Origin: Fragilariopsis cylindrus CCMP1102
Taxonomy: Eukaryota; Bacillariophyta; Bacillariophyceae; Bacillariales; Bacillariaceae
Assembly (NCBI GenBank): GCA_900095095.1
Contig: FMBT01000426.1
Span: 54,817 to 118,816, forward strand
Length of the DNA stretch: 64,000 nt
Direction of reading: 5' to 3'
Below the pieces are notes generated by a model. It was given only the letters and a program-made list of their open reading frames with translations. It was not told where the DNA came from and searched no databases. Made by a program: the position numbers and the translations under genes. Position 1 is the stretch's first letter; each line of letters opens with the position of its first letter. Below, piece after piece: positions 1-9,194 of this stretch.

Positions 1-1214
1 TTTCTGTTTTTATTTTTGTACCATGATAAACTGATGACAAAACCAAGAACCTCCTTGTGGCTACTACTCTTTTTGATCAATTCCAGTTATCTAGTCTGTG
101 TGTGTGTCCCTCATCCTCAGGTGTTCAGTGGTGCTTTTTCAACTGATCATCTGCCTCATTTGTGCTCATTTACCATGTAATGATACCAAGATGCATTGTC
201 TTTGCTGTCTTCTTGCAGGAAAGAGCCACCATAGTGGTTATAGTTATATACAGTCTCACATCTACTCTTAAAATTGCAGTGTATGGAATGGTAGTATTAC
301 TACTGCATTGTGTAAGTCTTCTTGTAGGAAAGGGCCACAGTGTGTTATGGTCATCATGCTGTGGATGGTGTGGGTAGATGTATCAATACATTACATGATG
401 GTGTAGCAGCATCAACCATTTTTTGATACAGCTAACTTTCTTACCAGGTGGTTGCTATAGAAAACGAGTTATTCATTATTTTATTGTCCTCATCCATCCA
501 CGAAACTGAAGTAATGGAGATGATACATACTGTAGTTAGTATGCGCACAGTTCAAACAGAAATTCTTACTCCTTATATAAATGCTAGTTGTTTGCATTTT
601 CAGTGGGCAGTCTGGATTCAAAAGGAGTATTCTCATTCATACCCACATGTCATACATACTACATACATCAATATTCATACAGAGTAGAGAGAGAAAGATA
701 TAAAGATAGAGACTAAGATTTTGTGTTGAATCTTCTTTTGACGGGATGAGATTTGCTGAGAACCCGGAAAAGAGCTTCGCCACATGGCTACGTCATCAAA
801 ACAATTCAAATCGTGATTTGAATTTTGTTCGAATGATAAGCGGATTTTAGATTTAGTCACTTCAAGCGACTACCGTAACTCGTGTTCCCAAGAGGACAAG
901 CGACTACAATTGACCAACCTACTTGAAGTACTGTTGTTGCAGCATATTACACGCGTACAACTTGTGCATCGCAAACTTTTACCGCGCGACGTTGAAGACG
1001 ATTGATTTTCTCTCACTCGTTGAACTCAATTGATCACAAATGATCGACTTTACGGTATCTTTTTATTGTTTTAAATTGCTTATTTTACTTTCACATTCCG
1101 CTAGAAAATACGGGAAAAGAAGAAGAACAACATTCATTCTGTGGAAGGCATTCGTTGCACTCACAATTTTTTTATTTCAAATAATAAAATACAGTACACA
1201 AACAAACAACAATC
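1..1214. other. Intergenic/upstream region, no supported gene
   Basis: I see no open frame with protein-like composition here. A 40-bp imperfect direct repeat occurs around 191-232 and 302-341; both copies contain a GCATTGT start and an AGGAAAG(A/G)GCCAC end. Several acceptor-like pyrimidine-AG motifs lie between 110 and 605. The last 170 bp before 1215 are A/T-rich leader and promoter sequence of the antenna gene, ending in an AACAAACAACAATC start context. Confidence 0.4.
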
Positions 1215-1847
1215 ATGAAATCTGTTATCGTCGCTTCCCTTATCGCCTCCGCTGCTGCTTTCGCACCAGTTGCCCAAAAGGCATCCTCCACTTCTTTGGC
1301 TGCATTCGAAGATGAACTTGGTGTTCAGCCACCACTTGGTTTCTTTGATCCATTAGGACTTCTTAATGGAGATGATGATCAAGAGTACTTCAACCGTCTC
1401 CGGTACACTGAAATCAAGCACGGACGTATCTGTCAATTGGCCTTCCTTGGTCAAGTTGTCACCCGTGCTGGAATCCATCTTCCTGGTAACATTGATTACT
1501 CCGGTGATTCTTTTGATTCCTTCCCAAATGGATTAGCCGCCATCCGTGGTGGAGATGCCATTCCATTCGCTGGAGTTGGACAAATCATCTGCTTCATCGG
1601 ATTCCTGGAAGTTGCCTTCATGAAGGACGTACCAGGAACTGGAAATGAATTCGTTGGAGATTTCCGTAACGGATACATTGATTACGGATGGGATGATTTT
1701 GATGAAGAAACCAAGCTTCAAAAGCGTGCCATTGAATTGAACAATGGACGTGCTGCCATGCTTGGTATTCTTGGACTTATGGTCCATGAACAAATCGCCA
1801 AGATCGGTTACGTTGCCGACCTTCCTTTGATTGGTACACTCAAATAA
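1215..1847 (+). CDS. Fucoxanthin-chlorophyll a/c-binding light-harvesting protein (FCP/Lhcf type)
   Basis: This intact 210-residue single-exon protein has the size of diatom Lhcf antenna proteins, which bind chlorophyll a/c and fucoxanthin in the thylakoid. Residues 1-16 are a signal peptide ending in the diatom plastid motif SAAAFAPV, with cleavage expected before Phe17; a short transit peptide follows and the mature protein starts near FEDELG. Helix 1 carries the pigment-ligand motif RYTEIKHGRICQLAFLGQ (residues ~62-80), helix 2 is hydrophobic at ~122-136, and helix 3 carries ELNNGRAAMLGILGLMVHEQI (~173-193). The Glu and Asn/Arg ligand residues are present. The ATG at 1215 gives a complete presequence. 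Codon use is regular and favours C-ending codons, as in highly expressed genes. The family call is firm; the exact subfamily (Lhcf rather than Lhcr/Lhcx) is inferred from length and motifs. Confidence 0.95.
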   Translation: MKSVIVASLIASAAAFAPVAQKASSTSLAAFEDELGVQPPLGFFDPLGLLNGDDDQEYFNRLRYTEIKHGRICQLAFLGQVVTRAGIHLPGNIDYSGDSFDSFPNGLAAIRGGDAIPFAGVGQIICFIGFLEVAFMKDVPGTGNEFVGDFRNGYIDYGWDDFDEETKLQKRAIELNNGRAAMLGILGLMVHEQIAKIGYVADLPLIGTLK

Positions 1848-3533
1848 AGCAATTTGATTTATTTGATTGAGATATGAATACATACCACCCGTACGTTTTT
1901 AATGTCGACGACAAACATACGGCGACGAACTGCCTTTCATATTCATCATCATCATCTTCTCCTGTCTCGGTCGAGTTGAGTACATGATTTTACATTTACA
2001 TTTACATTTAATATATCATTATAAACTTTTATTCCCGAAACACAACACACAAATACATTATCGTACTTTAGGATGTTTCTCCTTCTGTAAACAGTCTTAA
2101 ACGGCAATGATGTATATTAGATTAGACAAAATATCTCGCTGCGTGTACTGTGTTCCTTCATTATTTATTTGCCTGCCGTCGTGCTCCTTGATCTTGATTT
2201 CGACTACCAACGTACAAAACCACGTGATGTCAAAGAGGCCTCAAAATATGGCCTATTAGTATTATGGTAGGCCGTTTTTTTTAGAGGAGCACACAGTGGC
2301 AAAACCAAACTCACGACATGATACACAGTATCTAAATCAAAGCACGTACACAGTACAGTACGTACTTTGTTCGTTTCGTTTCGCGAAAACAGAATAAATC
2401 CCATTAGCAAAAAACGATTTTTTTAGTCTATCTTTCTACAGAAAACACAAAAGCACCGAGTACATAACTACTACAATATACACAGTTCACTGACGAATAT
2501 AGTAACATAGTACTTCACTTCAACAAGTACAGTACTAACTGATCTGATGGTTGCTTCATTCATTCCGATATCGTGCGTATATGTCGTACAGGAAGGTTCC
2601 AGCCCCTTTGTGCTAGGGTAAAAGTATGGCTACGAATCGAATCCAACGTTTTTCGAAAGGTTAAGACTACATATTGAATCGTATAGTTATGTTGTCTACA
2701 ATGATACTGATCGAGCTGTTTTGTTGTTCTATTTCCATCAAGTTTCCGTTTTCATATTGAACTAAATAAATAATTGGGGATTAAGAACAAGAATGCGAAG
2801 CGAAGGTTGATTTTGTGATAGAAGTAGCTCACAATAAGACGAAGCGAAGCGAAGGTTGATCTTGTGATAGGAGTAAGTAGCTCACAAGAATACGAAGCGA
2901 AGGGAAGGTTTTGATCTTGTGATACGATGAACTGGGTTTCTATCCGTGATACAGTGGAATAGGAATAGCTTACAAGGGATAGCTTATTGGAGTGTACCAT
3001 TCGACATAACAAATAAGGCAATCACAGTTCACATCCTTTTTCTTAGTCATTATTTAGTTACTGCGCGTTTGAAAATTCTTAAATTTAAGCCGCTGGAATA
3101 CGCTAGGCAGTATTATTGATTGCTTCGTCGCGTCAAATGCGAGTTCTCTCAATCATCACTAAGGTCTCTCATAGATTAATTCACGATGATAGAAATAATT
3201 GCAAAAATACTACGTCTAGAAATATATGCTAGCTAGCTAGTAGCTACCTGTTACATAGTCGTTTTTTAAAAGCTAGATTAAACTTCTTGTCTACAACTAG
3301 CTAGAACCCAAAGGTTGATTAATAATAATCTTCTCCGAATGATCCCTGTAAGGCTGTGAAAAATTACGAAAGAGAGAGAAACGGAAGGGATCATATTTTA
3401 GTTTCAATTTGATTTTATAGTTCAGTTTATTCAAATATATATTATGATATATTCTCATATCTCTATAATATCATACAATCCATGTCGATAGCATTATTTT
3501 CTCTCTTCTGTTTATTCGCTGATTCGCTTGTTT
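1848..3533. other. Intergenic region between FCP gene and surface-protein gene
   Basis: This is 1.7 kb of AT-rich sequence with no convincing coding frame. It holds the 3' flank of the antenna gene, a run of TTACAT units near 1988-2008, a three-copy minisatellite at 2787-2930 listed separately, and a stretch of CTAG tetranucleotides near 3229-3245. Confidence 0.5.
2787..2930. repeat. Three-copy tandem minisatellite (~50-58 bp unit)
   Basis: Three adjacent diverged copies share a GCGAAGCGAAGGTTGAT core followed by CTTGTGATA and AGCTCACAA. They begin near 2787, 2835 and 2888; the third copy is degenerate at its end. Confidence 0.7.
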
Positions 3534-4679
3534 CTAAAGCAGCGCAACAACACTAACAGCACCAAGAATAGCACTAAGCATGGTACCCATCGATGCTCCT
3601 GAAGCGGTTTGGTAAGCACCTGGACCATCATCTTCGGCTTTGATTTCAACGGAAAGGTCAAATTCAGATGTGACGGCAGCCTCCTCCTCTGCTTGTTGAA
3701 GAGAACGGAGACCCCCAGCAGCAAGACGTCTAGCCCCGAATTGCACTGATGCAACACCATACCCTCTAACTTGTCCTGCTGTAGCATAGAAAGCAGCGAA
3801 CAAGATAGAACTTAACTGACAATAATCACCTGCGGCGCATACAGTTGGATCGTATATAGTTAATAAATTATCTGCAGCGATACCAGATTCAACGGCTGCT
3901 TGAGTGATAAGTTCTCTTGTCCATTCAAATGAATCAACAGAACGCATCTTGATACCATCAGCAATACCAGCTGCATCAGGTTTGATACATACAGTAATGA
4001 ATGAACCCTGACTGAGTGCAGCGGTAGCATCAGCAACTGCTGCATCACTTCCTGGTACACACATATAACCCTCTACTGTGTAGGTTTGTGTAGCAATATT
4101 GGCAGGTAAATATTTTGGTTGAACATTAATATCATCAATAGTGAATCCACTAGAAAGATCAACCGTCAAGGTAACAACCGATTCCAAAAAGTTTACTTCA
4201 AGTGGTGAATCACCCAGTGTTTTCAGTCCAAGTCGTACACAATAGACAATAGTAGCACCAATTATTCCATCTATATCAGTTTCGGTGTAAATAGCAGCAT
4301 TACCTGCGATAGAGTTGTCATCAATACCAATCGGAACTCGTACAGTCTTTGCATCAATATCAAATGATGCTGGATTGGTTTCACTACCAGCAGCAACATC
4401 GATAAGATCACTTGTGATAATACCGGTGGCAACAACATTCCCACCTTCCCCACTGCATCCTGAAGAATCATAAACTTCATAGTATGCCTGACCAGCATCA
4501 ACAAAGTTACTAACAGAATAGTCAAATGTGAAGTCCATTCCAACATTTGTAAATACAGGATCAGCGATACTCCACTTCTCGGCGAGACTAGCAAGGTCAC
4601 GGTCCTTTTCCTGTGCCATAGTGTTTTTACTGACGGCAGCACTGACAACAAAGAGGAGGGTTGAGGTAAAGAATTTCAT
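3534..4679 (-). CDS. Secreted, probably GPI-anchored surface protein of unknown function
   Basis: The 381-residue protein starts with a clear signal peptide (MKFFTSTLLFVVSAAVSKNTMA, cleavage near residue 22). It ends with small residues GASMG followed by a hydrophobic tail, GTMLSAILGAVSVVALL, with no cytosolic residues after it; this is the layout of a GPI-attachment signal. The ectodomain is rich in beta-prone Thr/Val/Asp segments and has about eight scattered cysteines, including a C-x4-C pair in TVCAAGDYC. A dibasic GARRLAAGGLR segment at ~320-330 could be a processing site. I do not recognise a named domain; proteins of this layout are common in diatoms and no role can be assigned. The start is the first Met of the frame and directly yields the signal peptide. 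The gene is divergent from the next gene at 5922, with a 61-bp tandem duplication in its upstream region. Confidence 0.8.
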   Translation of the reverse strand: MKFFTSTLLFVVSAAVSKNTMAQEKDRDLASLAEKWSIADPVFTNVGMDFTFDYSVSNFVDAGQAYYEVYDSSGCSGEGGNVVATGIITSDLIDVAAGSETNPASFDIDAKTVRVPIGIDDNSIAGNAAIYTETDIDGIIGATIVYCVRLGLKTLGDSPLEVNFLESVVTLTVDLSSGFTIDDINVQPKYLPANIATQTYTVEGYMCVPGSDAAVADATAALSQGSFITVCIKPDAAGIADGIKMRSVDSFEWTRELITQAAVESGIAADNLLTIYDPTVCAAGDYCQLSSILFAAFYATAGQVRGYGVASVQFGARRLAAGGLRSLQQAEEEAAVTSEFDLSVEIKAEDDGPGAYQTASGASMGTMLSAILGAVSVVALL

Positions 4680-4799
4680 ATTATGATTTGATTAGTAGTA
4701 GCATTGCAGCAGTAGTAGTAGTAGTAGTTTTAGGCTAACATCTTTGATATAGAAACATAGTATTTTAGTATCTCGTGTTTGTGTGCGTTTGTATTTGCT

Positions 4800-4922
4800 T
4801 TTTGAAGTTTTACTCTTTTGAATTGTGAGAAGAAGGATCGTAAACTTTCAACGCAACCAACTTTTGAAGTTTTACTATTTTGAATTGTGAGAAAAAGGAT
4901 GGTAAACTTTCAACGCAACCAA
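4800..4922. repeat. Two-copy tandem duplication (~61 bp) upstream of surface-protein gene
   Basis: Positions 4800-4860 and 4862-4922 are near-identical: each reads TTTTGAAGTTTTACT, then TTTTGAATTGTGAGAA, then AACTTTCAACGCAACCAAC. The copies lie about 120-240 bp upstream of the minus-strand start at 4679. Confidence 0.9.
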
Positions 4923-5459
4923 CAAGAATGAGGTATGGCATATTAATTCTATCAACTATTCTATTCGTAGTAATATCAATCATCAATCGGTCCAATCGAT
5001 CCAATGGGGATCGGGTCATAGTACGAATAAATTTTCCTAAATGCGTTGGGCGAAGAATAACCCAAAGGTGAAGCGTCAAAATTTCACAGTAAAATAGTTC
5101 AATTTCACACATAAGAAAACTTCAATTTCACAAAACATTGCTTTGCGCGCACCAAAATCTAGAATTGGGGGTTCGCTTCAAGTCCAGCAATATAAATCAT
5201 AGCAGTACTAGTTACAATTAATGCAAAATATTAAGATCGTCTTGGAACTTATGTACAAACATCGCTCATAATATTGATAATTAATTGAGCATCGCCTTTT
5301 ATGCATCAATAGAGAGATGCCCTCCGATTTGACTATCAAGTGAACAAGAAAATGTTTCGCCGCGTCATCCACTTATTCTGACTTCTATCTTTCATAGCCT
5401 CTATGAAAAGAGGAATACAACAGTATTGCCTAATGAAATTTGAGGAAATGGCCATATTA

Positions 5460-5475
5460 GGGGGGGGGGGGGGGG
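5460..5475 (+). other. 16-base G homopolymer followed by GGC repeats
   Basis: An uninterrupted G run starts at 5460 and is followed by CGGCGGCGGCC. This is an extreme local composition in an AT-rich intergenic region and could form a G-quadruplex. Its length is likely to be uncertain in any assembly. Confidence 0.9.
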
Positions 5476-5921
5476 CGGCGGCGGCCTGAGAACCGTTCTC
5501 TTTTTCATTTTAATCTAACATAAGTATTACTTTCTACAGAACAAGTTCGCTTTTTTAATTAATCTAACATAAATGTCCATTATATCACTTACCTTAAGTA
5601 AATGAACCGCTATACTATGACCCACCACCAAACACATTCTTGGCGGTATCCTAATCGTTGTCGGTATTTTAATCGTTATCTAGCGCGACTGCAGCTGGTT
5701 CCACGCAGTATTTAGATATTAGGCTTGTTCTAATAATTGAATACAGTAAGGTTCGATAGTACAATTAAACGGTGATACAGTATAGTGAGAATAGCTTTGA
5801 TCACAAAATTGTAATTTACTTCGAATTCTCATAATAAACAAGTAGTATTCAGTTTGACATAGCTACTGCATCAATTCTCAGAATATAATATTATTAATAA
5901 CACTAATAAAACACAATAATA

Positions 5922-6659
5922 ATGAATTCAAATAGAACTAAAAACGAAAGATGGGAGTCAACTACAGACTTGAGCTTAGACAATGGATATCCATTACACA
6001 CTTTAAGAAGACCATTTCGAAGACCATCCTTCGACTTCGATCGTTGCCTCTTGAGTAGCAGTACGAGTAGCATTTCACTTGATTCTTGTTCCAGTACGAG
6101 TAGCATTTCACTTGATTCTTGTTCCAACTTTGACAGAAGTAACAGCTTTGACAGGAATAGCAGCTTTGACAAAAGTAGCATCGTACAACCGTCACCGTCA
6201 TTAACAATAAGGACGAGTAGGAATAACTTGTTACGATGCAGCACGAATAAGATGGTGGATAGTATAGGTAGTACTAATAGTTTCTACAATTTCAGTGGTA
6301 GTAAATCATCTCTAACAGCATCATCGCCATTACCGAACAAAAACAAAAACAAGAATAATGGCAGCGGCAGCGACAGCGGCAATAACACCACGAGGAAATT
6401 TACATCTCCTGCACACCTGAGCATAAGTAGCGTAATCAGTCCGATTACCAATGCAAATCATCACCAAAATCAACGTCGATGGTTAGCAACAGTAGAAAAT
6501 GAATATGAAGATGAAGATGAATTTGCGAATGATAAACCGAGCCGATGGTCAGCAACAGCAGCAAATGAAGACTATGCAAGTGATAAACCGATCTGTATGA
6601 TAAGACGAGTCTCAAGTACGTATTCGCTTTCTAGGAGCTACAATGTTGGCGTAGATTAA
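5922..6659 (+). CDS. Ser/Asn-rich hypothetical protein
   Basis: This 245-residue single-exon frame encodes a Ser-, Asn- and Asp-rich, mostly disordered protein with no recognisable domain. Residues ~44-88 contain two tandem SSTSSISLDSC units and four FDRS/FDKS-like units. The C-terminal part has a duplicated RW-(L/S)-AT...NE...DKP module (around residues 187-226), and the protein ends in RRVSSTYSLSRSYNVGVD. No signal peptide or membrane segment is visible. The long frame in AT-rich DNA and the internal amino-acid-level repeats support a real gene, but function and cell location are unknown. It faces away from the surface-protein gene, and a (CA)n tract follows its stop by about 260 bp. Confidence 0.55.
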   Translation: MNSNRTKNERWESTTDLSLDNGYPLHTLRRPFRRPSFDFDRCLLSSSTSSISLDSCSSTSSISLDSCSNFDRSNSFDRNSSFDKSSIVQPSPSLTIRTSRNNLLRCSTNKMVDSIGSTNSFYNFSGSKSSLTASSPLPNKNKNKNNGSGSDSGNNTTRKFTSPAHLSISSVISPITNANHHQNQRRWLATVENEYEDEDEFANDKPSRWSATAANEDYASDKPICMIRRVSSTYSLSRSYNVGVD

Positions 6660-7375
6660 GTAATGACCAACAATGGAGAGAGACAAGTTTTATTCTCCAT
6701 CTCAAACACAGTACTAAACAGGCCCGTCCGTATCTATTCTGGAAAATGCATGTTCATGTTCAAAATTAAACTTTGTCCATAGCAACAACAATAAGGAAGA
6801 AGAAACGAATGAACGAATGAATACCCGAAGATTTTGAAACAAGAAACAAAGAACCAAATCTGAGAGTATAACTTACACAAATTATACATACCATCTACAT
6901 ATACTACTTTAAAGTAACACACGCACACGCACACACACACACACACACATACACATGCATACACATACACAATAGTAACAACTATCATATGTTTACTATA
7001 ATTTTACACACATATCTTTTATTCTATTCTATATAAAAACACTGTAGTATCTATCTATCTATCTATATATATATGTAACGAATATGTAGCTGGACTGAAC
7101 TGAACTGAACTGAACTGAACTGAGCTCCATTGAAAGAATCGTTCAGTAACATCATCTTTTGATCTTGACTGGAAGAAAGAACGACTACGTGATGGCATCA
7201 TTGCTGTTCCTGCTGTTCCTGCTGCTCATCATTGCAGTTCCTGCTGCTCATCATTGCAGTTCCTGCTGTTCCTGTTCCTGTTCCTGCTGCTCTTGCTGCT
7301 ACAGTGGATTGATGAAATTGAAATTAGGCATTACATATAGTAACAATACATAATAATACTGTGTGTCTTGGTATT

Positions 7376-7800
7376 GGATCGAGATTAGTCGTGACGAACC
7401 TTCCTCGGCGATACAGTATCACATCACAAATCCACTATCGTTATAATATAATAACAATATATAGTAGTAGTGTCTATCTTCGTAATGGATTGAGATTAGT
7501 CGTGACGCACCTTCCTCAGCGATACAGTATCACATCACTTATATATCAGTAAATAAGCACCACGATCGGAAATCAAATCGGGATGTTCTTTTATATTATT
7601 TTTCATACTGCTTCAAAAGTAGTACTGCAAATACTAATGAAGTCCTCAGCGATACAGTGTATCACATCACAAATACACCAGTAAATAAGCACCACGATCG
7701 GAAATCGGGATGTTCTTTTATTATTTTCCATACTACTAGTACTTCGAAGTAGTACTGCAAATATATTTTTTTCATACTACTTCGAAGTAGTACCGCAAAC
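7376..7800. repeat. Interleaved direct duplications
   Basis: A segment containing GAGATTAGTCGTGACG and CTTCCTC-GCGATACAGTATCACATCAC occurs at about 7380-7430 and again at 7491-7540. A second segment containing CAGTAAATAAGCACCACGATCGGAAATC and a TACTTC-AAGTAGTACTGCAAATA tail occurs at about 7546-7635 and 7679-7765, with a third partial tail at 7769-7800. The layout indicates at least two rounds of local duplication. Confidence 0.75.
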
Positions 7801-9125
7801 AATGAGGTGAATGCATGTAGGCGCGAAAAGAACAAACAAACAATAATACCGCCCCCCAAACTGCTAATTGAAGGGGGCTGGTGTAGGGTGTAACGGCTGG
7901 CTGCCAGTGATATGATACACAGTAATTACCAAAAATATTTAGTAATGAAGATATTTTATAGAACCCATACTAGTACCAAAATAAAAATGAGGTCGATACT
8001 GTACGACATATTGTATACAATTCACGATCGGGAACAATGTTCTGCTTTACTACTGTACTACTGTACTGTATGCACAAAGTAATGAGGTTAGTGTGCACGT
8101 ACTGTATGTAGAGTAGGCACGGAAAATAATAATAATATGGTACCCCCCTAAATAATTGAAGGGGTGGTTTCGCGGCAATTCCCCCTTTGACGTCTTGTTG
8201 GAAACGATAAATTAAAATTACAGTAGTATGAAAACATTTTTTATAACCTCCCCCCCCCGTTTGGCAGGATATGCGGATGTCGTTGGAATGATATATTCAT
8301 ATCAAAAATCATACGTGGATGTGTTGAAAAGATTTTATTAATCCCCCCGTTGGACAAAAAAATGAAGTCGTACGACGTCTTCGTATATAACAATCTACCG
8401 CCTATTTAAATTTCCGATCAAGATTTTATAACACCCGTTGACCAAAAAAATGAAGTCGTACATAACAAAACTGTACGGTAATTAGACAATCCAAAAAAAT
8501 TTAAGTCGTATTTACGTAGTATATAAAGTATATAACCAAAACCGTAATGTAACTTATATTCGATACAACATACATCGCGCCTTCTTAATAACCATACATT
8601 ATCCGAGTAAGACCAATTTTATTTAGGGCGCGCGGGCGGCAACAAAATTTTCATTCTCCTCAAATCACTTCACAATATATAAAAACGTGTTAACTCCCCA
8701 TCTTTTTCATTGAACCAACATCTGTACATATTGTTGTGTGTATGCTAGGTACTTGTCCGCCTTTTTTCCCACCACACACACATCTCATTTTTGTCATCGC
8801 TTTTCTGAATACTGTTCACAACCAGCCATACTCTATTTTTGAACAACAAACAACAAACACCTACCTCTCGAACAACAACAAACTCATCACAGTACAGTAT
8901 CCTACCCGCCCCACCCATCCACCCACCTGCCAGCCATACTATATTTTTGAATAACAACAACACCAACAACTCGTACAAAAACCTACCGTACCTCTCGAAC
9001 AACATCGAACTAATTACACTATCCCGCCCAATCCACCCACCCGCAAAACGAAACAAAACAAAAGTTCATCGCATACTACGGTAGTAGCATTAGATCGCAT
9101 AGCATCAGACTACTACTACGATCTA

Positions 9126-9166
9126 ATTAAATCAAATCAAATCAAATCAAATCAAATCAAATCAAT
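9126..9166 (+). repeat. (AAATC)n pentanucleotide array in the leader of the 9195 gene
   Basis: About eight perfect AAATC units lie 30-70 bp before the start codon at 9195, so they are probably in the 5' UTR or core promoter. Confidence 0.9.
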
Positions 9167-9194
9167 CCAACTAGTCAAAATCGAAATCAAAATC

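Larger units (their letters stand above)
4680..5921. other. Intergenic/divergent promoter region
   Basis: The region separates the surface-protein gene (-) from the gene at 5922 (+). It contains a (TAG)n stretch at ~4710-4727, the tandem duplication at 4800-4922 and a 16-base G run at 5460. I see no coding frame that can be supported. Confidence 0.45.
6660..9194. other. Repeat-rich intergenic region
   Basis: This 2.5-kb stretch holds no supported gene. It contains a (CA)n tract at 6918-6950, a (CTAT)n tract at ~7053-7072, a (GAACT)n tract at 7095-7121, a TTCCTGCTG-based minisatellite at ~7200-7295, duplicated segments at 7376-7800, and C/G homopolymers near 7850, 8146 and 8250. Copies of a segment with ACAAAAAAATGAAGTCGTAC lie near 8354 and 8443. 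A pentanucleotide array precedes the gene at 9195. Confidence 0.6.
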
